Source: JABDIP01 sp965227455
GTDB lineage: Bacteria > Pseudomonadota > Alphaproteobacteria > DSM-16000 > Inquilinaceae
Assembly: GCA_965227455.1 (NCBI GenBank)
Contig: OZ245752.1
Span: 186,001 to 250,000, forward strand
Length of the DNA: 64,000 nucleotides
Direction of reading: 5' to 3'
In this document: one piece after another, positions 16,280 to 24,821 of the stretch
Layout: each line of letters begins with the position of its first letter
How positions within the stretch are numbered: the first letter of the stretch is position 1
The notes under the pieces: model-generated
The model's input: only the letters and a program-made list of their open reading frames with translations
What the model was told of the DNA's origin: nothing
The model's database searches: none
Program-made: the position numbers and the translations under genes

Positions 16280-17710
16280 TCATATGACTTTGCCGGGGTT
16301 CATGATCCCCTGCGGATCGACTGCGGTCTTGATCCGCCGCATCAGCTCCATTTCCACGGCCGATTTGCGCTCCGCCAGCTCGGTGCGCTTCAGGCGGCCG
16401 ATACCGTGCTCGGCGCTGATCGAGCCACCCATGCCGACCACGATGCCGTGGACGATCTCGTTGAACTCGTGCCATCGGGCGAGATAGGCCTTGCGGTCGG
16501 CGCCGACCGGCTGGGTGAGATTGAAATGGATGTTGCCGTCTCCGAGATGCCCGAAGGGGACCGGGCGGATGCCGGGAAGGCGGCTTTCCACCGCCGCCGA
16601 GACCTCGGCGATCATCTCGGCGGTCCGGGCCACGGGCACCGAGACGTCGTGCTTGATCGAGCCGCCCTCGGAGCGCTGGCCCTCCACGATGGCCTCGCGG
16701 ATGTGCCAGAGCTTTGAACTCTGCGCCTGGCTGGCGGCGACCGTCGCATCGAGCACCAGCCCGTCTTCCAGCCCGCGCTCGAGAAGCGCCTCCATCCAGT
16801 CCGCAAGCGGTGCGTCGGCCACCGGCGAGGTGAATTCGAGCAGCAGGTACCAGTCGTAGTGACCTTCCAGCGGGTCGACCGTTCCGACCACGTGTCGCAG
16901 AGCGAATTCCAGCCCGATGCGGGGGATGATCTCACAGGCCGTGACGGCGTCTCCCGCCGCCTCGCGGGCGCGGTTCAGCAATGTGATGCCGGCCTCGGGG
17001 TCGCGGATGCCGGCAAAGGCCGTCGCGGTCTGCCGCGGGCGCGGAAACAGCTTCAGGACCGCGGCGGTGATGACTCCCAGAGTTCCCTCCGCGCCGATGA
17101 ACAGCTGCTTCAGGTCGTAGCCGGTGTTGTCCTTGCGCAAATCCCGCAGGCCGTCCCAGATGCGCCCGTCGGGCAGCACGACCTCCAGGCCCAGCACCAG
17201 ATCGCGGGCATTGCCATAGCGCAGCACGCCGGTGCCGCCGGCGTTGGTCGAGAGATTGCCGCCAATCCGGCACGACCCTTCCGCCGCCAGGCTGAGCGGG
17301 AACAGCCGATCTGCGGCGGCCGCGGTCTCCTGGATATTCTGCAGGATCACCCCGGCCTCGGCCGTCAGCGTGTCGTTGACCGGATCGACCGACCGGATCC
17401 GGTTCAGGCGATCGGTCGAGAGAATGATCTCGTGACCATCCTCGTGAGGACACGCGCCGCCGACCAGGCCGGTATTCCCGCTTTGCGGCACGATCCCGAT
17501 CCCGGCCTCCGCACAGGCGGTGACGACGGCCGCCGTCTCCTCGGTGGTGGACGGGCGCACGACCAGCTCGGTCTGGCCCTGGAAATTGCCGCGCCATTCC
17601 TTCAGATAGGGCGCAAGGGCATCCGGATCGTCGACGATGCCCTTGGGGCCGACCGCCTCCCGGATGCGGGAAAGCGCGGCGGCGCGATCCGTCTTCGTTT
17701 GTGCACTCAT
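16280..17710 (-). CDS. FAD-linked 2-hydroxyacid dehydrogenase (D-2-hydroxyglutarate/D-lactate type)
   Basis: A 476-residue cytoplasmic flavoprotein of the GlcD/DLD family. The FAD-binding loop GIVPQSGNTGLVGGA lies near residue 75, GGNLSTNAGGTGVLRYGNARD near 150, and the C-terminal catalytic motifs HLGDGNIHFNL and SAEHGIGRLKR near 390 and 440. This pattern fits D-2-hydroxyglutarate dehydrogenase or D-lactate dehydrogenase; serine biosynthesis by SerA makes 2-hydroxyglutarate, but nothing local decides the substrate. It probably shares a transcript with the arsC gene downstream. Confidence 0.88.
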   Translation of the reverse strand: MSAQTKTDRAAALSRIREAVGPKGIVDDPDALAPYLKEWRGNFQGQTELVVRPSTTEETAAVVTACAEAGIGIVPQSGNTGLVGGACPHEDGHEIILSTDRLNRIRSVDPVNDTLTAEAGVILQNIQETAAAADRLFPLSLAAEGSCRIGGNLSTNAGGTGVLRYGNARDLVLGLEVVLPDGRIWDGLRDLRKDNTGYDLKQLFIGAEGTLGVITAAVLKLFPRPRQTATAFAGIRDPEAGITLLNRAREAAGDAVTACEIIPRIGLEFALRHVVGTVDPLEGHYDWYLLLEFTSPVADAPLADWMEALLERGLEDGLVLDATVAASQAQSSKLWHIREAIVEGQRSEGGSIKHDVSVPVARTAEMIAEVSAAVESRLPGIRPVPFGHLGDGNIHFNLTQPVGADRKAYLARWHEFNEIVHGIVVGMGGSISAEHGIGRLKRTELAERKSAVEMELMRRIKTAVDPQGIMNPGKVI

Positions 17711-17719
17711 GCGGCCAAA

Positions 17720-18721
17720 CTAGCCGGCCGGCGGCTCGCCGTCATCCGCGGCAGCGGCCCGCCGCAGACGGTCGTTGATCGCCACCCCCAGCCCCTCCTC
17801 GGGGATCGGCGCCACGGCAATGCCGGCATGCTGTTCATTGTCCAAGGCCCGAAGCATGGCGAACAGGTTGGCCGCCGCCTCGTTGAGATCGCCCGTGGCG
17901 CTCAGATTCTGCGTCGCGACGGATCCGAGCGTCGGCCCGAAGGCGAGGAACGCCTCTCCGTCCCGCGGCGCATCCGCGTCGAGGCGGACGGGCAGGGATG
18001 GCGCATAGTGCCGGGTCAACTGGCCCGGCGACTTCCGCGCGTCGCTGCCGGTCGGTTCGTCGGCGGGCAAGGCAACCGGCCCGATCAGCTCTTCGAGGGT
18101 CTCCAGAGTCACCGCTCCCGGGCGCAGCAAGGCCGGGGTATCGCCGGTGAGATCCAGTACGGTGGATTCGATGCCGATCTCGCATCGGCCGCCGGCGAGG
18201 ACCAGGTCGACGGTCCCGTCTAAACCCTCCACCACATGCTGGGCCGTCGTCGGGCTGATCCGGCCGGAGGGGTTGGCGCTCGGCGCGACGATCGGCCGGT
18301 CTACGGCGGTCAGCAGGGCCTGGGCCTTGGGATGGGCCGGTACGCGGATCGCCAGGCTGTCCAGCCCGGCACTCGCCAGCAGCGAAACCGGGCAATCGGC
18401 GGCCCGCGGCAGGACTAGGGTCAAGGGCCCCGGCCACAGCGTCGCCGCCAAGGTTCGGGCGGCCTCGTTGAACCGGGCCAGCCCCTCGGCACGCTCCGCC
18501 GTGGCGGTGTGCACGATTAGCGGGTTGAAGGATGGCCGGCCCTTTGCGGCGAACACGGCGGCGACGGCCCGGTCATCGGTGGCGTCCGCGCCGAGCCCGT
18601 AGACGGTCTCGGTCGGGAACGCCACCAGCTTGCCGGCGCGCAGCGCGTCCGCCGCCCGGGCGATGCCGGACGGGCCGCTGTCGACGATCACAGTCACCGG
18701 ATTTTCGGATGTCTTTGTCAC
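17720..18721 (-). CDS. tsaC: L-threonylcarbamoyladenylate synthase (Sua5 type)
   Basis: Makes threonylcarbamoyl-AMP for the universal t6A37 tRNA modification. The N-terminal 200 residues form the YrdC domain (AFPTETVYGLGADATDD, AAKGRPSFNPLIVH, APSANPSGRISPTTA), followed by a linker with PGQLTRHYAP and a C-terminal Sua5 domain, giving 333 residues as in Sua5 rather than the short TsaC form. The start is GTG at 18721. It sits 10 bases beyond the start of the FAD oxidoreductase gene on the same strand, so the two are probably one transcript. Confidence 0.93.
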   Translation of the reverse strand: MTKTSENPVTVIVDSGPSGIARAADALRAGKLVAFPTETVYGLGADATDDRAVAAVFAAKGRPSFNPLIVHTATAERAEGLARFNEAARTLAATLWPGPLTLVLPRAADCPVSLLASAGLDSLAIRVPAHPKAQALLTAVDRPIVAPSANPSGRISPTTAQHVVEGLDGTVDLVLAGGRCEIGIESTVLDLTGDTPALLRPGAVTLETLEELIGPVALPADEPTGSDARKSPGQLTRHYAPSLPVRLDADAPRDGEAFLAFGPTLGSVATQNLSATGDLNEAAANLFAMLRALDNEQHAGIAVAPIPEEGLGVAINDRLRRAAAADDGEPPAG

Positions 18722-18766
18722 GCCTGGGCTTTTAGCCGCTCAGGCGTTTGCCGTCGAGCGGCGCGC

Positions 18767-19189
18767 CTATTGTGGCGGCCGCAGTTCCGACATGAAGGAC
18801 ATCGGGCGCCAGGGGCGGGGACCGTCCAGGGTCGCCCCGGTCTCGATCTCCAGATTGTTGTGCACGATGGCGCCGATCACCGTTGCCGAGCGGGCGATCT
18901 TCACGGCGATCGCCTCGATGCGGCCGGTGACGGTCCCGGCGATATGCACGGCATCGGCCGAGATGAAGCCGTCGACGCGGCCGCCCTCGCCGATGATCAG
19001 CATGGTGGAGTCGACATCGCCATCCAGCATGCCGCGGATTTCGACGCAGTCGACGCTCTTCAACTGCCCGATAACCCGCACCCGCGGGCCCAGAACCGAG
19101 CGCTGGACGCCGTTGCCGCCGCTCACCGCCTGGGCCAGCTGCTCCTGCAGGTCCGGCGTTTTGCCCGGTTTCGCGAAGGGGGACTTCAT
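18767..19189 (-). CDS. Bactofilin (polymer-forming cytoskeletal protein), first copy
   Basis: A 140-residue bactofilin. The central part (VIGQLKSVDCVEIRGMLDGDV then DGFISADAVHIAGTVTGRIEA) is the beta-helical polymer-forming domain; the N- and C-terminal tails are short and disordered. Bactofilins form filaments or patches on the inner face of the membrane that position cell-wall or polarity factors. Upstream of this gene is the 12-mer TCACAACATGGT (19287-19298), which recurs upstream of the second bactofilin. The rest of the intergenic DNA shows no clear terminator. Confidence 0.92.
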   Translation of the reverse strand: MKSPFAKPGKTPDLQEQLAQAVSGGNGVQRSVLGPRVRVIGQLKSVDCVEIRGMLDGDVDSTMLIIGEGGRVDGFISADAVHIAGTVTGRIEAIAVKIARSATVIGAIVHNNLEIETGATLDGPRPWRPMSFMSELRPPQ

Positions 19190-19308
19190 CGATCGCCCCA
19201 GTACCGGAAGGACCGGCGACCGATTGACCCGAATCGGTCAGCGGGGCCGACCGATGGAAGTACGCGTGCTCGGGATCGATGCTTGGTCACAACATGGTCC
19301 GCCGTCAT

Positions 19309-19352
19309 TCCCGGGATGCACCGCTGTGGCGCTGCGGCACCTCCCGGGATGC
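19309..19352. repeat. Short direct repeat downstream of second bactofilin
   Basis: TCCCGGGATGC occurs at 19309-19319 and again at 19342-19352, separated by a GC-rich spacer. CCCGGG is itself palindromic. The pair lies between the two bactofilin genes, just beyond the stop of the second, and might act in 3'-end formation, but no function is clear. Confidence 0.45.
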
Positions 19353-19362
19353 GGTCAGAGTC

Positions 19363-19917
19363 CTAGGACGCGGAGGCGGCCTTGCTGCTCTTGCCGGCCG
19401 ATGCGGCGGCCGGCGCAGGCGGCGCGTCGTCCGCCACTTCGGCGGCCGACTGGACCGGCTTCAGATTAGATACGTTCTTGGTGTCCTTGCGGCCGGACTC
19501 GACCCGGCGGCACTGCCCGTCGAAGGCCGCGCCTTCGTCGATGGCCAGGGTCTTGTAGGTGATGTCGCCGGTCATATCGCCGGTCTTGGAGATCGTGACC
19601 CGCTCGGCGGTCACCTCGCCGTTCACCGTGCCGGCGATGTTGACGCTGTCGGCGGTGATCGCGCCCCGCACCGTGGCCCCGGCGCTGACGGTCAGGGACC
19701 GGCTGGTGATGTCGCCTTCGACAATGCCTCGGACCTCAACGTCTTCGTCGCTCTCAAGGTTGCCGATGACACGCAGGCCGGCGCTGATGACCGAGTGCTC
19801 GCCGGTCCCGGATCGGGCCGCCGGACGTGTCGAAGCCGGCTCCGTTCCGCCGGCCTGGTTGCCGTAAGCGTCGGTCGATCCTGCTTCGCCTGGCGCCTTT
19901 TCGTCCTTTCTGAACAT
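19363..19917 (-). CDS. Bactofilin, second copy with extended tails
   Basis: A 184-residue bactofilin paralogue. The beta-helix core runs from about residue 40 to 130 (ISAGLRVIGNLESDEDVEVR, GDITSRSLTVSAG, GAITADSVNIAGTVNGEV). It differs from the neighbour by a polar N-terminal tail of about 40 residues and an Ala/Lys-rich C-terminal tail (APAAASAGKSSKAASAS) of the kind that mediates partner binding. ATG at 19917. The same 12-mer found upstream of the first copy lies at 19974-19985, so the two genes may share control while being separately transcribed. Confidence 0.92.
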   Translation of the reverse strand: MFRKDEKAPGEAGSTDAYGNQAGGTEPASTRPAARSGTGEHSVISAGLRVIGNLESDEDVEVRGIVEGDITSRSLTVSAGATVRGAITADSVNIAGTVNGEVTAERVTISKTGDMTGDITYKTLAIDEGAAFDGQCRRVESGRKDTKNVSNLKPVQSAAEVADDAPPAPAAASAGKSSKAASAS

Positions 19918-20270
19918 CTAACGACTCTCCCTTCCGGAAACCTCATGGAACCTGCGGCTGCCCATGTGTGGTTTCACAACATGGTGATCTCATGGCGGAT
20001 GGCGGCGATCGACGGTAAGGCGCGGCACTCAAGCAATCGGTTTTCGACCCTGCCCGCACCGGTCGTCATCGTCGCTTGCGGGCGCATAATGGCGCGGGCC
20101 GATGCGGCTGGCTACCATTTTGATGGCCGTCTCATGCATTGCCTTATTCCACTGGGTCGAGGGCGCAATCGGCCGGAAAATTTGGCGAAATCGGTTGCGC
20201 TGCAGCATGCAACGGCGCAAGGCTTCCAACTGGCCGTTGTGGGCCGCATCAGCAGCGAATGGGGAGTTCC
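19918..20270. other. Intergenic region between divergent bactofilin and ParA genes
   Basis: 353 bases without a credible gene. It holds the 12-mer TCACAACATGGT (19974-19985) inside a hairpin-forming stretch (CCATGT at 19962 pairs with ACATGG at 19979-19984), and the ribosome-binding site GGGGAG of the ParA gene at its right end. It must contain the promoters of both genes, but no convincing -35/-10 pair was read. Confidence 0.6.
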
Positions 20271-20921
20271 ATGGCCGGCACGGTAATTACCGTAGCGCAG
20301 CAGAAGGGCGGCGCGGGCAAGACGACGATCGTGGCCCATCTGGCGGTCGCATTTCGTGAGGCAGGTCATTCGGTTGCGACCGTCGACACCGACCCCCAGG
20401 GCAGCCTGACGCGCTGGATGGAGGTGCGCACCGAGCGGCTTGGCACAGCCGATATCGCCCATCGGCAGATCTCCGGTTGGCGCACGGCCAACGAGGTCGA
20501 CCGCCTCACTGCCGAGCATGACATGGTGCTGATCGACAGCGCGCCGCATGCCGAGACGGAAGCCCGCATCGCCGTGCGCGCCGCCAGCGTCGTGTTGCTG
20601 CCGGTTCAGCCGAGTCCGATGGATTTCTGGGCGACGGCGCCGACCCTGGATCTCGCCCGGCAGGAGGGCGTTCAGGCGCTGCTGGTGTTGAACCGTGTGC
20701 CAAGGCGGACCCGTTTGGCGGCTTCCGTGATTGCCGCCATGGGCGAGCTCGGGGCTGAGGTCTCGCCGGCCTGGATCGGCAGCCGGACCGCGTTCGCAGG
20801 CGCTCTGATGGAAGGCAAGGGCGTTACGGAGCTGGCCCGCGCGGGCGTCGCCGGCGAGGAGATCCGTGCCCTGGCCGACGATCTCAACAAACGCGTGGGC
20901 GCCCTGGCCAGCGCCGCCTGA
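20271..20921 (+). CDS. ParA/MinD-family ATPase, orphan
   Basis: A 216-residue partition-type ATPase. The deviant Walker A motif QQKGGAGKTT lies at residues 9-18, followed by VATVDTDPQGSLTRW and MVLIDSAPHAETE (Walker B). There is no parB or parS nearby, so it is an orphan ParA, a class that positions chemoreceptor clusters, carboxysomes or cell-cycle factors. It is divergent from a bactofilin; a link between the two in polar or envelope organisation is inference. ATG 20271 has GGGGAG upstream; an in-frame ATG at 20259 lacks one. Confidence 0.88.
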   Translation: MAGTVITVAQQKGGAGKTTIVAHLAVAFREAGHSVATVDTDPQGSLTRWMEVRTERLGTADIAHRQISGWRTANEVDRLTAEHDMVLIDSAPHAETEARIAVRAASVVLLPVQPSPMDFWATAPTLDLARQEGVQALLVLNRVPRRTRLAASVIAAMGELGAEVSPAWIGSRTAFAGALMEGKGVTELARAGVAGEEIRALADDLNKRVGALASAA

Positions 20922-20933
20922 CCGGATGCCGGA

Positions 20934-21719
20934 TCATCGCCGTCCGAAGGCGACGAAAGCGGAATTGTCGAGACCGGGCTTGCCGTAGGTCAAATCCTGG
21001 CCGTCCAGGGTCTCCACCGCGCCGCCGGCGGCGCGCAGCACCGCCTCGCCGGCCGCGGTGTCCCATTCCATGGTCCGCCCGAAGCGCGGATACAGATCCG
21101 CGCTGCCCTCGGCCAGCAGGCAAAATTTCAACGAGCTTCCGGCCTGGCGTTCCGCAGCGATGGGGCGGCCCTGCAGATAGGCGGAGAGCGCCTCCCGATC
21201 GCCATGCGAGCGGCTGGCCACCACCGTCAGCCCTTCCGCCGGTGGCCGGCGTGCCGAGATCGTCGTTTCGGACGTTCCCCCGGTCGCACGCCACGCGGCC
21301 TCTCCGACCCGCCCCAGATACAGGGTCGACAGCACCGGCGCATAGACCGCGCCCAGGACCGGACGACCATTCTCGATCAGACCGATATTGACCGTGAATT
21401 CCCCATTTCGGTTGAGGAATTCGCGGGTTCCGTCCAGCGGGTCGACAAGCCAGAAGCGTCCGCCGGAGATGTCCGGTACCGCGCCGGCTGACGCCTGTTC
21501 CTCGGACACGATCGGCGTCCCGGGCGATAGCCCGGGCAAGCCCTTCAAAATAGCCGCTTCGGCCGCATGGTCGGCGGCGGTGACCGGACTTCCATCCGGC
21601 TTCAGATCGGCGCCGGCCTCTTGAGAGGCGTAGACCCGCAAGATCGCGGCGCCGGCCTCCAGGCACAGTGTCTTCAGCCCGATCAGCAATTCCGCGCAAT
21701 CGGACTCGGCGATCTTCAT
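20934..21719 (-). CDS. cysQ: 3'(2'),5'-bisphosphate nucleotidase
   Basis: Removes the 3'-phosphate of PAP formed in sulfate assimilation. The 261-residue protein has the inositol monophosphatase fold: SPVTAADHAAEAAIL, IVSEEQ, WLVDPLDGTREFL (metal-binding DPLDGT) and, near the C terminus, MEWDTAAGEAVLRAAGG. It converges on the ParA gene with a 12-base gap. No sulfate-assimilation genes are in the window. Confidence 0.92.
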   Translation of the reverse strand: MKIAESDCAELLIGLKTLCLEAGAAILRVYASQEAGADLKPDGSPVTAADHAAEAAILKGLPGLSPGTPIVSEEQASAGAVPDISGGRFWLVDPLDGTREFLNRNGEFTVNIGLIENGRPVLGAVYAPVLSTLYLGRVGEAAWRATGGTSETTISARRPPAEGLTVVASRSHGDREALSAYLQGRPIAAERQAGSSLKFCLLAEGSADLYPRFGRTMEWDTAAGEAVLRAAGGAVETLDGQDLTYGKPGLDNSAFVAFGRR

Positions 21720-21756
21720 TGCCGACCCGGTCCCTCCATCCGAACGGCCGGGATGG

Positions 21757-24075
21757 TCATTCGGCCGCGGCGCGCGGCGCTTGGTCCTGGATCAGCCGCC
21801 AGATCTTCTCCGGCGTCGCCGGCATGTCGACATGGGTCACGCCGAACTCCGCCAGCGCATCCACGACCGCGTTGATCACCGCCGGCGGCGCGCCGATGCA
21901 GCCGGCCTCGCCGGCGCCCTTGATCCCCAGCGGGTTGGTCGCGCAGGGAACCACGTTGTAGCGGAAGTCGATGTCCGGAATGTCGTCGGCCCGGGGCATG
22001 GTGTAGTCCATGAAGGAGCCCGACAGAAGCTGGCCGCTCTCCAAATCGAACACCGTGTGCTCCAGCAGCGCCTGGCCGATGCCCTGGGCGATGCCGCCAT
22101 GGACCTGGCCGGCCACCATCAGCGGGTTCAGGATGGTTCCGAAATCGTCCACGACGATATAGGACACGATTGCCGTCTGCCCGGTATCCCGGTCGATCTC
22201 GACCTCGCAGATATGGGTGCCGTTGGGATAGGTGTTGGTGGGCGGCTCGAAGGCCGAGGTCTCGTCGAAGGCGGTCTCGGTCTCGCTGGCCTGGGCGATC
22301 TCCGACAGGGTGATCGACCGGTCGGTGCCGGCGATTGTGAACCGGCCATGCTCGACTTCGATATCGGCCGTCGCCGCTTCCAGAAGGTCGGCCGCCTTCT
22401 CCTTGGCCTTGTCCAGGATCTGCTCCGAGGCGTTGGCGACCGCCACGCCGCCCACCGGGATCGAGCGGGAGCCGCCGGTGCCGCGGCCGGTCGGAATGGT
22501 GTCGCTGTCGCCCTGCAGCATGGTGATGGCATCGGGCTCGATGCCGAGATAGTCGGCGATGAGCTGCTTGTAGGCGGTCTCGTGGCCCTGGCCGTTCGAC
22601 TGCGTGCCGATGTAGAGGTTGACCGAGCCGGTGCGGTCGATCTCGATCCGCGCCTTCTCGTCGGGGCCCCCACCGCAGGCCTCGATATAGGCGGCCATGC
22701 CGATGCCGCGCAGCTTGCCGCGCGTCGCCGCCTGAGCTCGGCGCGCTTCGATGCCGCTCCAGTCGGACAGTTCGATCGCCTGCTCCATGTTCTGGGCGAA
22801 GTCGCCGCTGTCATATGTCAGGCCCAACGCCGTGTCGTAGGGCATCGCCGCCGACGGGATGAAGTTCTTGCGCCGCAGCTCCGCGCCCGGGATGCCGAGC
22901 TGGCGGGCCGCCGCGTCCACGATCCGCTCCACCACATAGGCCGCCTCCGGCCGGCCGGCGCCGCGATAGGCGTCCACCGGCTGGGTGTGGGTGAAGACGC
23001 CTTTCACATTCACATAGGCCGCCGGCAGGTCATAGCAGCCGGTCAGCATCACGCAGCCGCACAGGGTGGCGACGAAGGGCGCGAAGTTGGACAGGTAGGC
23101 GCCCATATTGGCGATCGTGTCGATCTTGATGGCGAGGAACTTGCCATCGGCGTCGATGGCCAGTTCGGCGCGGGTCAGGTTGTCGCGGCCGTGATCGTCG
23201 CTGATGAACCCTTCCGAACGCTCCGCCGCCCATTTCAACGGACGCCCGAACTTGCGGGCCGCGTAGAGCGCGGCGACATATTCCGGATACATGAAGATCT
23301 TCATGCCGAAGCCACCGCCGACATCCGTCGTCAGGACATGGAAGCGGTCTTCCGGCAGATGGAAGATGTCCTCGGCCAGCTGCGATTTCATGCCGTGCAC
23401 GCCCTGGCTCGAGACGTATAGCGAGAAGCGCTCGCTCGGACCGTCAAAGCCGGCCACGCAGGCGCGCCCCTCCATGGAGTTGGCGACGACCCGATTGTTG
23501 ACCAGGTCCAGGGAGACCACATGGGCCGCCTTTTCGAAAGCCGCGTCGGTCGCCTCCTTGTCTCCCATCTCCCAGTCAAAGCTCAGATTGCCGCGCTCCA
23601 GGTCCCAGACCTTTGGCGCGTCGGAGTCAAGCGCCTTGCCGGGATCGGCGATGGCCGGCAGCGGGTCGAAGTCGACCTCGATCAACTCCGCGGCGTCCTT
23701 GGCCTGGGCCAGCGTTTCGGCGACCACCAGCGCAACCGGATCGCCAACATGGCGCACATGCCCCACCGCCAGCGCCGGGCGCGGCGGCTCGGGCATGGTC
23801 CAGCCGCCGCGATTCTTCGGCGCGAACTTGACCTTGATGCCCCCGATACCGTCGGCCTCCAGGTCCGCACCGGTCACGATGCCGATCACCCCCGGGGCCT
23901 GGCTCGCCTCGGAGACGTCGATCGAACGGATCTCGGCATGGGCGTATGGCGATCGCAGCAGATAGCCATATGCCTGGCCGGGCAACGACACGTCGTCGGT
24001 GTACCGTCCGCCGCCAGTGAGCAGCCGCGGATCCTCGGCGCGGGGGATTGCCTGTCCAATGCCGAACTTCGCCAT
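21757..24075 (-). CDS. Xanthine dehydrogenase-family molybdopterin-binding subunit (form II CoxL-like)
   Basis: A 772-residue large subunit of a molybdenum hydroxylase. GIGQAIPRAEDPRLLTGGGRY opens it; GGFGMK lies near residue 254; AYRGAGR near 368 is the form II CoxL loop rather than the AYxCSFR of true CO dehydrogenase; GIKGAGEAG near 719 carries the catalytic Glu. It should oxidise an aldehyde, purine or heterocycle using water. The iron-sulfur and FAD subunits that normally accompany it are absent from both sides, so partners must be encoded elsewhere. ATG 24075 has GAGAGG upstream. Confidence 0.9.
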   Translation of the reverse strand: MAKFGIGQAIPRAEDPRLLTGGGRYTDDVSLPGQAYGYLLRSPYAHAEIRSIDVSEASQAPGVIGIVTGADLEADGIGGIKVKFAPKNRGGWTMPEPPRPALAVGHVRHVGDPVALVVAETLAQAKDAAELIEVDFDPLPAIADPGKALDSDAPKVWDLERGNLSFDWEMGDKEATDAAFEKAAHVVSLDLVNNRVVANSMEGRACVAGFDGPSERFSLYVSSQGVHGMKSQLAEDIFHLPEDRFHVLTTDVGGGFGMKIFMYPEYVAALYAARKFGRPLKWAAERSEGFISDDHGRDNLTRAELAIDADGKFLAIKIDTIANMGAYLSNFAPFVATLCGCVMLTGCYDLPAAYVNVKGVFTHTQPVDAYRGAGRPEAAYVVERIVDAAARQLGIPGAELRRKNFIPSAAMPYDTALGLTYDSGDFAQNMEQAIELSDWSGIEARRAQAATRGKLRGIGMAAYIEACGGGPDEKARIEIDRTGSVNLYIGTQSNGQGHETAYKQLIADYLGIEPDAITMLQGDSDTIPTGRGTGGSRSIPVGGVAVANASEQILDKAKEKAADLLEAATADIEVEHGRFTIAGTDRSITLSEIAQASETETAFDETSAFEPPTNTYPNGTHICEVEIDRDTGQTAIVSYIVVDDFGTILNPLMVAGQVHGGIAQGIGQALLEHTVFDLESGQLLSGSFMDYTMPRADDIPDIDFRYNVVPCATNPLGIKGAGEAGCIGAPPAVINAVVDALAEFGVTHVDMPATPEKIWRLIQDQAPRAAAE

Positions 24076-24297
24076 CGATCGCCTCTCAACTGTCTTGGGA
24101 TGAACCTGGACCGGGCGCGTGGCCGGTCGCTGGATTGCTTGCCGCATAGGATCGACGACCCGCGCCGGTCGCGTCAACGGTAACCTGTGATCCCAGCGGC
24201 GCCGGTGCAGGATTGGATTGCCATTAAGCGCCGGTCAATGTGGTGCCGATAGGGTGCACGGCAATCCGTACGCAGCCCGCAATCCGTCAAGACCGAG

Positions 24298-24813
24298 ATG
24301 ATCCGAAAGACCGCGCTTGCCGTTGCCCTGTCTGCCATCCTGCTGGTCTCCTCCGCACGGGCGCAGATGAGTTTCGACCCGCCGCAGCCGCTGGAGGGCA
24401 TCGCGGTCGTGCTGGAGGGAGATCGCCTGAATGTCGGCGGCCTGACGGTCCGTATCTATGGGATCGACGCTCCCGAAATCGGCCAGACCTGCCTGTCCCG
24501 GCGCGGAGAGAGCTATGACTGCGGCGCCGTAGCCCGGCAGATGCTGGAGCGGCTGATCGGAACGCGCCCGGTGCAGTGCGCCATCTATTCGGTGCTGGCC
24601 AATGACGATCAGGTCGGCGCCTGCTCCGTCGCCGGTTACGATCTCGCCGAAGCTATGGTCATCAGAGGGTGGGCTTTCCCGGTCCGGTCACTCTCCAGCC
24701 GCTACGAGTCGCTCGAAGGGCGGGCGCAATCGGCGCGAGCGGGATTGTGGTCGGGGCGTGCGGAACGGCCCTGGATCTGGCGCCGTCGGCAGGAAACCGA
24801 CACTGCACGCTGA
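24298..24813 (+). CDS. Secreted thermonuclease-like (SNase) protein
   Basis: A 171-residue protein with a Sec signal peptide (MIRKTALAVALSAILLVSSARAQ). The staphylococcal-nuclease fold is shown by GDRLNVGGLTVRIYGIDAPEIGQTC, with the metal-binding Asp and first catalytic Arg in VRIYGIDAPE, and by GYDLAEAMVIRGWAF and GRAQSARAGLWSG near the end. The central second catalytic Arg region is not clearly conserved, so activity is uncertain. It contains four or five cysteines that could form disulfides in the periplasm. It is divergent from the CoxL gene. Confidence 0.85.
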   Translation: MIRKTALAVALSAILLVSSARAQMSFDPPQPLEGIAVVLEGDRLNVGGLTVRIYGIDAPEIGQTCLSRRGESYDCGAVARQMLERLIGTRPVQCAIYSVLANDDQVGACSVAGYDLAEAMVIRGWAFPVRSLSSRYESLEGRAQSARAGLWSGRAERPWIWRRRQETDTAR

Positions 24814-24821
24814 ATCGCCGG

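Noticed and set aside
16859..18223. 454-codon plus-strand open frame opposite the FAD oxidoreductase and tsaC genes
   Set aside because: Antisense shadow; translation is low in hydrophobic residues and lacks motifs.
21781..23421. Long open frame on the plus strand opposite the CoxL gene
   Set aside because: It mirrors a strongly conserved gene, its translation is rich in Arg, Gly, His and Asp with no domain, and high GC makes such antisense frames common.
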